64,000 bases of DNA from Arthrobacter saudimassiliensis. GTDB lineage: Bacteria; Actinomycetota; Actinomycetes; Actinomycetales; Micrococcaceae. The position numbers and the translations under genes were made by a program. The notes under the pieces were generated by a model, which did not search any database, was not told the origin of the DNA, and worked only from the letters and a program-made list of their open reading frames with translations. Positions within the stretch are counted from its first letter, which is position 1, and each line of letters begins with the position of its first letter. The DNA lies in NCBI GenBank assembly GCA_900016675.1, contig LN483072.1, positions 1 through 64,000 of the forward strand, written 5' to 3'. Below are positions 7,572 to 15,296 of the stretch, piece by piece.

Positions 7572-8531
7572 TCAGGCCTCCCGTTCGCGGGTGAGCCGGC
7601 GCTGGATCAGCGACAGGATCAGCACCAGGATGAAGAAGACGACCGAGATGGCGCTGGCCCGGCCGATGTTGTTCTGGTCGAAGGCCGCGGTGACGGCCTG
7701 GTACATGACCGTGCGGGTGGCGTCTTCGTTGAGTCCGCCGCCGGATTTGGCCAGCACGTAGATCTGGTCGAAGACCCGCAGCGACAGGATGGTGGTGTAG
7801 AGCGCTACGAAGACCAGGGTGGTGCGGATGCCGGGCAGGGTGACGTGCAGCAGCCGCTGCCAGGCGTTGGCGCGGTCCAGTTCCGCCGCCTCGTAGAGCT
7901 CGCCGGGCACCTGCTGCAGGGCGGCGAGCAGGATGACCATCTGGAAGCCGCAGCCCTGCCAGATGGAGAGCACGATCACCGAGCCCAGGGCGGTCAGCTC
8001 GCTGCCGAGCCAGTCCTGGGCGCCGAAGCTGCCGCCGGAGAAGAAGTTCAGGGTGGCGTTGAGCAGGCCCTGGTCGCCGCGGGCCAGGATCAGGCGCCAG
8101 ATGATGGCCACCAGCGCCATCGGGAAGACCACGGGCAGGAAGTACACGGCCCGGAACACGGCCATGCCCGGCAGCGCCCGCTTGACCAGCATCGCCAGGG
8201 CCAGGGCCAGCGCGGTCTGCACCGGCACCACGACGACGGCGAAGATCAGGTTGTGCGCCAGGGAGCTGAGGAACTGGGCGGAGACGTCCGGATCGGTGAG
8301 GATCCGGACATACTGGGTGGCGCCCATGAAGTTCGGCTCGCGGGGGTCCCCCAGCCGCACGTTGTAGAGCGAGAAGCCGATGGCGGCCACGAAGGGCACC
8401 GCCACGAACAGGATCAGCAGCAGCATGGCCGGGGCGGCCATGGCCGGTCCGGCGGTGCCGCGGCGCCGGGCCGGGCGCGCCGGCGTCGGGGGTTTGCCCG
8501 CCTTGGGCGGCAGCAGTGGCGTGGTGGTCAT
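7572..8531 (-). CDS. sugar ABC transporter permease, MalF/DasB type
   Basis: A 319-residue CUT1 permease with six predicted membrane spans and an EAA loop beginning YEAAELDRANAWQRL. The start at 8531 (MTTTPLLPPK) is chosen because GGAGGAAC lies at the right distance. The longer reading frame to 8681 would run through the hairpin and the upstream coding region. It partners the MalG-like gene to form the membrane channel of an amino-sugar importer. It lies 70 bases after the solute-binding gene, with a strong hairpin in that gap. Confidence 0.9.
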   Translation of the reverse strand: MTTTPLLPPKAGKPPTPARPARRRGTAGPAMAAPAMLLLILFVAVPFVAAIGFSLYNVRLGDPREPNFMGATQYVRILTDPDVSAQFLSSLAHNLIFAVVVVPVQTALALALAMLVKRALPGMAVFRAVYFLPVVFPMALVAIIWRLILARGDQGLLNATLNFFSGGSFGAQDWLGSELTALGSVIVLSIWQGCGFQMVILLAALQQVPGELYEAAELDRANAWQRLLHVTLPGIRTTLVFVALYTTILSLRVFDQIYVLAKSGGGLNEDATRTVMYQAVTAAFDQNNIGRASAISVVFFILVLILSLIQRRLTREREA

Positions 8532-8553
8532 GGCACGTTCCTCCGTCCCGGGT

Positions 8554-8593
8554 GCGGCGGCACCGGGAGCCCGCAGGCTCCCGGTGCCGCCGC
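8554..8593 (-). promoter_or_regulatory. 18-bp intercistronic hairpin after binding-protein gene
   Basis: GCGGCGGCACCGGGAGCC (8554-8571), loop CGCA and GGCTCCCGGTGCCGCCGC (8576-8593) make a perfect 18-bp stem nine bases after the solute-binding gene stop and 22 bases before the permease start. Such hairpins after binding-protein genes in importer operons (as after malE) stabilise the upstream mRNA or partly terminate, so the binding protein is made in excess. There is no U-run. Confidence 0.75.
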
Positions 8594-8601
8594 GGCCAGG
8601 C

Positions 8602-9927
8602 TTATTCGTCCTCGTAGCCGTTGTTGTCGGCGAAGTCGGAGTCGATGGCGCGGGCGGCCTTGTCGAGCTCGTCCTTCGCATCGGCGCCGCCCCAGATGGC
8701 CAGCAGGGCGCTGCCCACGGAGCTGGTCACGGTCGGGTAGCCGGGGGTGACCGGGCGGGCGACGGCGATGCACTCGGCGGTGACGTCCTCGGAGCCGCAG
8801 GCGGAGCCCAGGTTGTCGGCGAAGAGCGCCAGCGGCTTGCCCTCGCCGTACAGCTCGCTGGTCTCCAGGGCGGAGGTGCTGCCCGGGATCGCGGCGTTCG
8901 CCTCGGTCATCGCGGTGATGGACTCATCGGACATCAGGAAGTCCAGGAACGCGCCGGCGGCTTCCTCGTTGCCTTCGGCGGCCGGGGTGGCGCCCCACTG
9001 CCAGGAGCCGTGGCCGGCCTTGGTGCCGTTGCCGAAGTCCGGCAGCGGCATCAGGACCAGGTCCTCTCCGAGGGCTTCGCTGAAGCCGGGGTACATCCAG
9101 TTGCCGGTCCAGGTCAGGGCGACCTGGCCGTCCTGGAAGGCGGTGCCGCTGGTGTTCGGGTCGGTGTATTCCTTCCACGAGGCCCATTCCTCGAGGGCGG
9201 CGACGTTTTCCTCGGAATTGAGCACGCCGTCGGCCGCGCCGTCCTTCATCAGGGTGCCGCCCGCGGACCACAGGTTGGGGCTGGTGGTGAACAGGCCCCA
9301 CTCGGCGGCAAAGGAGTTGGCTTCGCCCAGGTCGATGGCGTTGCCGGAGGGGCTGACCTCGGCCAGCTTGGGCAGGTTGGCGCGGAACTCCTCCACGGTC
9401 CAGGCCTCTTCGGCGGTGGCGGGCGCTTCGATGCCGGCGGCCTCGAGCAGGGCGGCGTTGCCCCAGAGGCCCAGGCCGACGTCGAACATGCCGACGGCGT
9501 AGGTCTCGCCGTTGTAGGTGCCGGACTCCTTGACGCCGCCGATGCGGTTCTCCAGCACGTCCTCGGAGACGATGCCTTCCAGCGGCACGAGCTTGCGGTC
9601 GTAGACGAACGACGCCATGGTCGGGGCGTCCATTTCCATGATGTCCGGCAGGTCCTCGGCCTTGGTGGCCTGGATGGTGCTGGTGTAGTCGGCCTCGGGC
9701 ACCAGGGTCAGGTTGACCGTGACGTCGTCGTTGGCGTCGTTGAACTTTTCCACGAGCGCTTCCAGCGCCTGGGCCTCGGCGGCCTGGCCGGAGTGGGCCC
9801 ACACTTCGAGCGTGCCGTCGGCCGCGTTGCCGGCGTCGTCGCCGCCGCAGGCCGTCAGCATCAGTGCCAGCGCGAGAGACGCACTGACGGACCCGGCGCG
9901 CAGCCGGGTGCCTTTCGATGAACGCAT
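8602..9927 (-). CDS. extracellular sugar-binding lipoprotein of ABC importer
   Basis: A 441-residue CUT1-type solute-binding protein. Its lipoprotein signal ends in LALMLTACGG with the lipidated Cys at residue 27, so it is anchored on the outer face of the membrane. The mature protein has the usual features: LEVWAHSGQ at the start, a ligand-binding region with WTGNWMYPGF, and ANAAIPGSTSALETS near the C-terminus. It is the first gene of the amino-sugar operon. A promoter overlapping a DasR-type operator lies about 60-85 bases upstream. With NagB downstream, GlcNAc, chitobiose or a glucosamine-containing oligomer is the likely ligand (inference). Confidence 0.92.
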   Translation of the reverse strand: MRSSKGTRLRAGSVSASLALALMLTACGGDDAGNAADGTLEVWAHSGQAAEAQALEALVEKFNDANDDVTVNLTLVPEADYTSTIQATKAEDLPDIMEMDAPTMASFVYDRKLVPLEGIVSEDVLENRIGGVKESGTYNGETYAVGMFDVGLGLWGNAALLEAAGIEAPATAEEAWTVEEFRANLPKLAEVSPSGNAIDLGEANSFAAEWGLFTTSPNLWSAGGTLMKDGAADGVLNSEENVAALEEWASWKEYTDPNTSGTAFQDGQVALTWTGNWMYPGFSEALGEDLVLMPLPDFGNGTKAGHGSWQWGATPAAEGNEEAAGAFLDFLMSDESITAMTEANAAIPGSTSALETSELYGEGKPLALFADNLGSACGSEDVTAECIAVARPVTPGYPTVTSSVGSALLAIWGGADAKDELDKAARAIDSDFADNNGYEDE

Positions 9928-9984
9928 TTCTGCCCTTCCCCTAGGGTTCCCGGCGCCTCGGCTCCGGGGCTGTCGATGAGGTTC

Positions 9985-10013
9985 AGTTTGGCCTAGACCA
10001 ATTTCTGAGTCAA
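9985..10013 (-). promoter_or_regulatory. promoter of amino-sugar operon
   Basis: On the minus strand TTGACT (10008-10013), 17 bases, then CAAACT (9985-9990) form a -35/-10 pair reading into the binding-protein gene. The -35 is good and the -10 weak. The spacer is largely occupied by the operator at 9988-10001, so bound repressor would block polymerase. Confidence 0.5.
9988..10001. promoter_or_regulatory. DasR-type operator (dre-like palindrome)
   Basis: TTGGCCTAGACCAA is palindromic except for one base pair. It matches the core of the DasR responsive element known from Streptomyces (TGGTCTAGACCA, recalled consensus) with one mismatch. It lies between the divergent gntR and sugar operon, overlapping the operon promoter. 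It is therefore the likely binding site of the adjacent regulator. Confidence 0.75.
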
Positions 10014-10029
10014 TCGATATGCTGTCGCG

Positions 10030-10743
10030 GTGATGTCACAATTTCGCGGCGCTCCGAAGTACTACCGCCTCAAGGAGCACCTGCGCACCCTGGCGGCGGC
10101 GGGCGAGCCCGGCTCGCTGCTGCCCACGGAGCGGGCGCTGGCCGCGGAATTCGGCACCTCACGGACCACGGTGCGGCAGGCCATCGGCGAGCTCGTGGCC
10201 GAGGGAGTGCTGGACCGGCAGCAGGGGCACGGGACCTTCGTGGCCTACAACCGGCCCACCTATGTGCGGCAGCTGACCTCGTTCACGGAGGACGCCGGCG
10301 CGCAGGGGCTGCGCAGCTCCTCAAGGGTCCTGGGCATCTCCACGGTGGCCGCCGAGGGCGAGGCGGCCGTCCGCCTCGAGCTGCCGGAAGGGTCCGCCCT
10401 GACCCGCGTGGAACGGATCCGGCTGATCAATGACGAGCCGCTGGCGCACGAGACGGCGCTGCTGCCGGGCGAGCTGCCGGACCTGGCGCAGGCGCTGGAG
10501 CGCACCGGATCGCTGTATGCGGCGCTGCAGGAGAGCTACGGGGTGCGGATCACCGAAGCCGAGGACACGGTGCAGACCCGCCTGGCCGGCCCGGACGAGG
10601 TGGCGCTGCTGGGCCTGGAGATGGGCTTCCCGCTGCTGATGGTCCACCGGCTCGGGCTCGCCGGAGACCGGCCCGCGGAATGGACCCGGTCACTGTTCCG
10701 CGGCGACCGGTTCCGCTTCCAGGCCCGCCGACACCGGGACTGA
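10030..10743 (+). CDS. GntR/HutC-family repressor, DasR-like
   Basis: A 237-residue regulator. The N-terminal winged helix (PTERALAAEFGTSRTTVRQA, about 35-54) is followed by the G-T-F wing HGTFVAYN and a C-terminal UTRA effector domain. It is divergent from the NagB/sugar-import operon with a DasR-type palindrome between, so it most likely represses that operon and responds to glucosamine 6-phosphate or a related phosphosugar, as DasR and NagR do. The start is GTG at 10030 (ATG at 10033 also possible). TATGCT at 10018-10023 lies where a -10 box would give a leaderless transcript starting at the GTG. Confidence 0.88.
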   Translation: MMSQFRGAPKYYRLKEHLRTLAAAGEPGSLLPTERALAAEFGTSRTTVRQAIGELVAEGVLDRQQGHGTFVAYNRPTYVRQLTSFTEDAGAQGLRSSSRVLGISTVAAEGEAAVRLELPEGSALTRVERIRLINDEPLAHETALLPGELPDLAQALERTGSLYAALQESYGVRITEAEDTVQTRLAGPDEVALLGLEMGFPLLMVHRLGLAGDRPAEWTRSLFRGDRFRFQARRHRD

Positions 10744-10793
10744 GCTGCCGGCGCGGGGCCTGAGCCGCCGGCGGCCGGGCCGTCCGGCATCAG

Positions 10794-11447
10794 TCAGAGC
10801 GTGACGCCGTCGGGCAGCTCCGGCTCCTCGAACTTCTGTCTGTCGCACTCGGCGCGCAGCTGCGGATAGGCCTCGGCGATGAGGTCCAGGATCCGGTTGC
10901 GGACCACCAGATACGCTTCGCCGACGCCGACCACGCCCTTGAACTCCTTCAGCTCCTCCTCATAGGAGGTCTGGCGGTGGCGCAGGTAGTTCACGGTCAG
11001 CCGGTCCAGGCGTGCCGGGGCGGTCTTCAGGCTGGCCGGTGACTGGCTGCGCCGCAGCCGGCTGTTGTAGTGCTCGATCGCCTTCCGCCGCATCGCGTCC
11101 CAGGGCTCAGCGTCGATCCGCAGCTCCAGGGACTGCGCGACGGCGACGGCTTCCTTTTTCTTGGCCAGTGCCCGCTCCCGGGCCGCCAGCTGGCGGGTGC
11201 GGGAGGCTTCACGGGCGCGCCGGTATTCGGCGGTGGCCTCAACGGCCAGCACCCGGTCCCGGGCGTAGAGCTTCATGGGCGCGGCCTTGCGGGAAAACGG
11301 GTTGCGCGCCGTCTTGTCCGGTTCGGGCAGGAAGGCCCTGATCTGCGCGTCGGTCCAGCCGCGGTCCTTTTTCAGGTCTCCGGCGATGAAGAAGTCCTCG
11401 CTGCCGGCGGGCTTGGGTCGTGGTGGGTGGTGCTTGCCTCGGGCCAT
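10794..11447 (-). CDS. conserved basic coiled-coil protein, function unknown
   Basis: A 217-residue protein I cannot assign. The N-terminal third contains GWTDAQIRAFLPEPDKTARN and then APMKLYARDRVLAVEATAEY. This resembles a small recurring domain of unknown function found in several actinobacterial proteins. Residues about 75-110 are Lys/Arg/Ala/Glu-rich and helical, probably coiled coil. The rest is mixed helix. No signal peptide, membrane segment or catalytic motif is seen. It starts 36 bases after the esterase gene on the same strand and may be co-transcribed, and is convergent with the DasR-like regulator. Confidence 0.7.
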   Translation of the reverse strand: MARGKHHPPRPKPAGSEDFFIAGDLKKDRGWTDAQIRAFLPEPDKTARNPFSRKAAPMKLYARDRVLAVEATAEYRRAREASRTRQLAARERALAKKKEAVAVAQSLELRIDAEPWDAMRRKAIEHYNSRLRRSQSPASLKTAPARLDRLTVNYLRHRQTSYEEELKEFKGVVGVGEAYLVVRNRILDLIAEAYPQLRAECDRQKFEEPELPDGVTL

Positions 11448-11483
11448 GGGTCTTTCCGGACGGTGGAACAGTGCCGCTCAAGT

Positions 11484-12452
11484 CTAGCCAGCTGCGCCGC
11501 CCAGCCGCCGCCGCAGCCAGCCGGTTCGGGCCGCGCGGGTGGCCTCGCTCAGGGCAGACGCCGGTGCCAGCTGATCGTACCGGTGGAAGCCTCCGGCCCA
11601 CATGTGCAGCTCGGCATCGTTTCCGGCAGCCCAGAGCCGGCCGGCCCAGGCAACCGTCTCGTCCCGGAAGACCTCTGCGGTGCCGCACTCCAGGAACGTC
11701 GGCGCAAGGCCGGCCAGGTCCTCGGTGCGGGCCGCTGCGGCGTGGCGCTCCAGCTCCCGCTCCTGGTGCCCGGTGCCCAGCAGGCTCTCCCAGCCGAAGG
11801 CATTCGCCCGGCGGTCCCATCCGCCGGTGCGCTCGAACTGGCGGGCCGAGCAGCTGCGGTTCCGGTCATCGAGCATGGGGCTGAGCAGCAGCTGGCCGGC
11901 CAGGGCGGGGCCGCCGCGGTCCCGGGCCATCAGCGCGAGGCTCGCGGCGATGCCGCCTCCCGCGCTCTGGCCGAGGAGATACATCGGGCGGGGCCCCGGC
12001 TGCGACCCGGCCAGGTGCTCCGCGGCCCAGGCCAGCGCGGCGTAGGCGTCCTCCCGCGGGGTGGGGTCGGGGTGCTCGGGGGCGAGCCGGTACTCCACCG
12101 TCACCAGATCGGCGTCGAATTCGGCCGCCCAGTCCAGGAACGGACCGATCCCGCTCCACCGGTCGCCCATGACCATGCCGCCGCCGTGGACGTGGAACAG
12201 CACCGGGCCCGCCGGGCGGGTGCCGGCCGCCCGAACCACCGACAGTTCGATCGCCCCGCCCCGGTGTCCTGCGATTCGGTGATGGTCGACGTCGAACTCG
12301 GCGGCCCGCTCCGCGAGCGCGTTCCTGCCGGTCGCCGCGGTGCGCATGGCCGGCAGGGTCCGGGCGGCGAGCGCGGGCGCGTCCGTGTAGAGGGCCGCGA
12401 AGGGCTGCTCGAGCTCGGCATCGTACGGGGGCCGGAGCGGGTGCTGGGCCAT
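11484..12452 (-). CDS. alpha/beta hydrolase of hormone-sensitive-lipase family (esterase)
   Basis: A 322-residue carboxylesterase-type hydrolase. It shows the oxyanion-hole motif HVHGGGM (HGGG at 89-92), the family phrase VEYRLAPEHPDPTP, the nucleophile elbow GQSAGGG with Ser163, and a plausible catalytic His in AGGFHRYD near the C-terminus. These define the bacterial HSL (family IV) esterases. There is no signal peptide, so it is cytoplasmic. It is divergent from mhpB, and the 205-base gap contains a perfect palindrome (12543-12560) that may control both directions. A role in releasing an ester product of the neighbouring Baeyer-Villiger pathway is possible but unproven. Confidence 0.88.
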   Translation of the reverse strand: MAQHPLRPPYDAELEQPFAALYTDAPALAARTLPAMRTAATGRNALAERAAEFDVDHHRIAGHRGGAIELSVVRAAGTRPAGPVLFHVHGGGMVMGDRWSGIGPFLDWAAEFDADLVTVEYRLAPEHPDPTPREDAYAALAWAAEHLAGSQPGPRPMYLLGQSAGGGIAASLALMARDRGGPALAGQLLLSPMLDDRNRSCSARQFERTGGWDRRANAFGWESLLGTGHQERELERHAAAARTEDLAGLAPTFLECGTAEVFRDETVAWAGRLWAAGNDAELHMWAGGFHRYDQLAPASALSEATRAARTGWLRRRLGGAAG

Positions 12453-12542
12453 GGGAAGGTCCTTTCGCCGGGGTTAAGCCACATCCGGACGGGCCGCAGA
12501 CGAAACTTTCGAGCCACCCCTAGCCAGATGTGAGCCAGTTCA

Positions 12543-12560
12543 CTAGAATCTCAATTCTAG
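12543..12560. promoter_or_regulatory. palindromic candidate operator upstream of mhpB
   Basis: CTAGAAT-CTCA-ATTCTAG is a perfect 7-4-7 inverted repeat in an AT-richer patch about 100 bases upstream of mhpB, inside the divergent gap with the esterase. It looks like an operator for the cluster. The encoded candidates are the TetR at 23778 and the GntR at 25257; no IclR-type MhpR is present in the window. Confidence 0.5.
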
Positions 12561-12657
12561 ACGATGTGATCCAGAGCACTTGTTCACGTCGCACCCCCCC
12601 AGATCACCGGGCCTGGCGCCCGTACGAGGGCCGAAGCCGGCCTGAAGGGAAAGAACC

Positions 12658-13602
12658 ATGACACTTGCAGTGGCGGCAATGTCGCACGCCCCCTCCTTCG
12701 GCAATGTCGATCCCGGCGGAACCGTGTTCGCCGAAATCAATGAGGCGATCGGTGAGGTCCGCTCCTTTGTCGAGGACTTCGCCCCCGACGTCACCATCGC
12801 CCTGGGCCCGGACCACTTCAACGGCGTGATGTACGAGATGATGCCGCCGTTCTGCGTGGGCGCCCAAGCCACCGGCGTCGGCGACTGGGGCACGGCCGCC
12901 GGGCCCCTTCCCGTGGATACGGAGGCGGCGCGCGAGCTGCACCGCCTGATCCTCGAAGACGGCATCGACATCGCCCGCTCCGAACGGCTGCAGGTCGACC
13001 ACGGCGTGCTCCAGCCCCTGGAATTCGTCTACGGCCACGGCTTCACGAACCCGTTCGTGCCGATCTTCGTCAACTCCGTCGGCCTGCCGCTGACCCCCAT
13101 GGACCGGGTCCGGAAGTTCGGCGAGGCCGTGGGACGGGCGGCCCGCAAACTCGACCGGAAGGTGCTGATCTTCGCCTCCGGCGGACTGTCCCACAACCCG
13201 CCGATTCCGGTCTTCGACGGGGCACCGGAGGAAGTCCAGGAGCGCCTGATCCACTCGGAGATGACTCCGGAGCAGCGCGAGGTCCGCGAATCCACGATGC
13301 TGGCGAACATCCGCAAATTCGCTGAGGGCAAGGCAGCCACCCAGCCGCTCAACGCCGAGTGGGACAACACCGTCCTGGCCGCCCTGCGCAGCGGCGACCT
13401 CTCCGTGGTCGACGGCTGGACCAACGAATGGTTCCAGGCGGAAGGCGGCAGCGGCGCCCACGAGGTCCGCACCTGGATCGCGGCCTTCAGCGCCCTGGCC
13501 ACGGCCGGCAGCTACAGCTTTGCGGTGGACCGGTACTGGCCGGTGGAGACCTGGGGAGCAGGGTTCGGCGTGGTCGCGGCGCGGACGGACAGCGCCGCAT
13601 GA
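12658..13602 (+). CDS. mhpB: 2,3-dihydroxyphenylpropionate 1,2-dioxygenase (class III extradiol)
   Basis: A 314-residue non-heme Fe(II) ring-cleaving dioxygenase that opens a catechol next to the hydroxyls. The sequence follows E. coli MhpB closely: an N-terminal MSHAPSFGNVDPG, PDHFNGVMYEMMPPFCVG, the acid/base His115 in QVDHGVLQPLEF, and His179 in GGLSHNPP. Both histidines fall at the same numbers as in E. coli. Expected substrate is 3-(2,3-dihydroxyphenyl)propionate or a side-chain analogue. It is the first gene of a tightly coupled operon, with its stop overlapping the mhpC start by four bases. Confidence 0.92.
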   Translation: MTLAVAAMSHAPSFGNVDPGGTVFAEINEAIGEVRSFVEDFAPDVTIALGPDHFNGVMYEMMPPFCVGAQATGVGDWGTAAGPLPVDTEAARELHRLILEDGIDIARSERLQVDHGVLQPLEFVYGHGFTNPFVPIFVNSVGLPLTPMDRVRKFGEAVGRAARKLDRKVLIFASGGLSHNPPIPVFDGAPEEVQERLIHSEMTPEQREVRESTMLANIRKFAEGKAATQPLNAEWDNTVLAALRSGDLSVVDGWTNEWFQAEGGSGAHEVRTWIAAFSALATAGSYSFAVDRYWPVETWGAGFGVVAARTDSAA

Positions 13603-14474
13603 CCCGGGAGCTGCCCACCCTCTGGCAGGAGATCGGAGACCTGCCGCACCAGCTGAGCTACCTCGACGTCGGCCCGTGGCGCACGCGGGTCCTCTCCGTC
13701 GGGGCCAACACGCCGGAGCGGGAGACCATCGTGCTGATGGCCGGCACGAGCGGCCACCTGGAGGCATTCACCCACAACATCCGGGCCCTCGCCGCCGATT
13801 ACCACGTCATCGCCTATGACTACCCCGGGCACGGCTTCTCCACGCTCGCCGCCGAGAACCTGGAGATCGCGGACTACGAGGATCACCTGCTGGGCCTCCT
13901 GGACCTGCTGGGCCTGGACCGCGCCCACCTGTGCGGGGAGTCCCTGGGCGGCTGGATCGCCCTGAAGTTCGCCCAGAAGCACCCCGAAAGGGTCAGGACC
14001 CTGATCCTGAGCGCCCCGGGCGGACAGGTCATCAGCCAGAACGCCATGGGCCGGGCCCGGTCGATCAGCCGGGACGCCGTGGCCGAGCCCTCGTTCGCCA
14101 ACGTCAAGGCCCGCCTGCAGGTGGTCATCCACGACCCGGAGCTGATCTCCGACGAACTCGTCCGGATGCGCCAGGCCGTGTACGCCAGGGATGGGTTCGC
14201 CGCCTCAATGGACCACATCATGGCCCTCCAGCAGCCGGACATCCGGTTCCGCAACCGCGTGACGGAGGAGGACTACGCCGCCGTTCCGGTCCCCGTCCTG
14301 CTCGTCTGGACCGACCATGAACCCTCCGGCGGCGTCGACACCGGGGAACGGTTCGCCGCCGCCCTTCCGGACGGCGAGCTGCTGGTGATCCGCAACGCGG
14401 CCCACTGGCCCCAGTGGGAAGACCCCAGAGCCTTCAACGAACGTGCGCTCGATTTCCTCGCCCGAAAGGGGTGA
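13599..14474 (+). CDS. mhpC: C-C bond hydrolase of meta-cleavage product, MhpC-like
   Basis: A 291-residue alpha/beta hydrolase that cleaves the 2-hydroxy-6-oxo-dienedioate ring-opening product. The start at 13599 overlaps the mhpB stop as ATGA; the longer open frame upstream is antisense-like coding of mhpB and is rejected. Motifs: the nucleophile elbow CGESLGGW with Ser115, an acidic residue in LLVWTDHEP near 239, and the catalytic His in IRNAAHWPQWED near 269. For the classic pathway it would release succinate and 2-hydroxypenta-2,4-dienoate. If the side chain differs, a different acid is released. Confidence 0.88.
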   Translation: MTRELPTLWQEIGDLPHQLSYLDVGPWRTRVLSVGANTPERETIVLMAGTSGHLEAFTHNIRALAADYHVIAYDYPGHGFSTLAAENLEIADYEDHLLGLLDLLGLDRAHLCGESLGGWIALKFAQKHPERVRTLILSAPGGQVISQNAMGRARSISRDAVAEPSFANVKARLQVVIHDPELISDELVRMRQAVYARDGFAASMDHIMALQQPDIRFRNRVTEEDYAAVPVPVLLVWTDHEPSGGVDTGERFAAALPDGELLVIRNAAHWPQWEDPRAFNERALDFLARKG

Positions 14475-14477
14475 CCC

Positions 14478-15296
14478 ATGACTGACACCATGAGCAGAAC
14501 CGACACCATCCGGGCCGTGGCCGATGACCTGTACGCGGCCCGCGCCGCGCTGGAACCCATCGACTTCATCCGGCACCGGCTGGCCGACGGCGACCTCGAG
14601 GCCGCGTATGAGGTCTCCGAGCTGAACACGCAGCGCCGGGAGCGGGAGCAGGGCCTGCGCCGGGTGGGCCGCAAGGTCGGCCTGACCAATCCCATGGTCC
14701 AGGCCAAGGCCGGCGTGAACCAGCCCGACTACGGCATCGTCCTCGAGGACATGGTCTTCGAGGACGGGGTGGTCCGGCCCCGGTCGGCCTTCATCAAACC
14801 CAAAATCGAGGCCGAGCTGGCGTTCGTCCTCAAGCACGACCTGCTCAGCTCCGACCTGGACGCCATTGTCGCCGCCATCGACTACGTCGTCCCCGCCATG
14901 GAACTGGTGGACTGCCGCTACCACAACTACCGCATGAGCATCCTCGACACCGTCGCCGACAACGCCGCCTGCGAGGGCCTTGTGACGGGCACCGTCCGGC
15001 GGGCCTACGGCGAAGTGGACCTGGACGAGGTCGAAATGGTGCTCTACCGGGGCGACACCGAAGTCACCCGGGGCGTGGGCCGCAACGTCCTCAAGGGGCC
15101 GATCAACGCCATCGCCTGGCTGGCCGAAACCTCGCTGAAGATCGGCAGGCCCCTGCTGGCCGGCGAAATCCTGCTCTCCGGATCGATCGGGATGATCGTC
15201 GACTGGGACGCCGACGTCACCTACACCGCCACGTTCTCCCATGGGTTCGGCTCCGTTTCCGCCACCCTCCAGACCAAGGATTCTCCCCATGCCTGA
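14478..15296 (+). CDS. mhpD: 2-hydroxypenta-2,4-dienoate (2-keto-4-pentenoate) hydratase
   Basis: A 272-residue hydratase of the MhpD/DmpE/TesE family. It adds water to 2-hydroxypentadienoate to give 4-hydroxy-2-oxovalerate. Typical segments are RRVGRKVGLTNPMVQ, a metal/substrate region with KPKIEAELAFVL, ALE-type MELVDCRYHNYRM, and LLAGEILLSGSI near the C-terminus. It begins three bases after mhpC and overlaps the next gene by eight bases. Two near starts (14478 and the Met at 14490) exist; the first is better placed after mhpC. Confidence 0.9.
   Translation: MTDTMSRTDTIRAVADDLYAARAALEPIDFIRHRLADGDLEAAYEVSELNTQRREREQGLRRVGRKVGLTNPMVQAKAGVNQPDYGIVLEDMVFEDGVVRPRSAFIKPKIEAELAFVLKHDLLSSDLDAIVAAIDYVVPAMELVDCRYHNYRMSILDTVADNAACEGLVTGTVRRAYGEVDLDEVEMVLYRGDTEVTRGVGRNVLKGPINAIAWLAETSLKIGRPLLAGEILLSGSIGMIVDWDADVTYTATFSHGFGSVSATLQTKDSPHA

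Noticed and set aside
13359-13598. N-terminal extension of MhpC frame into mhpB
   Set aside because: Extension is Arg/Gly-rich and antisense-like; ATG at 13599 overlapping the mhpB stop gives the exact family length.
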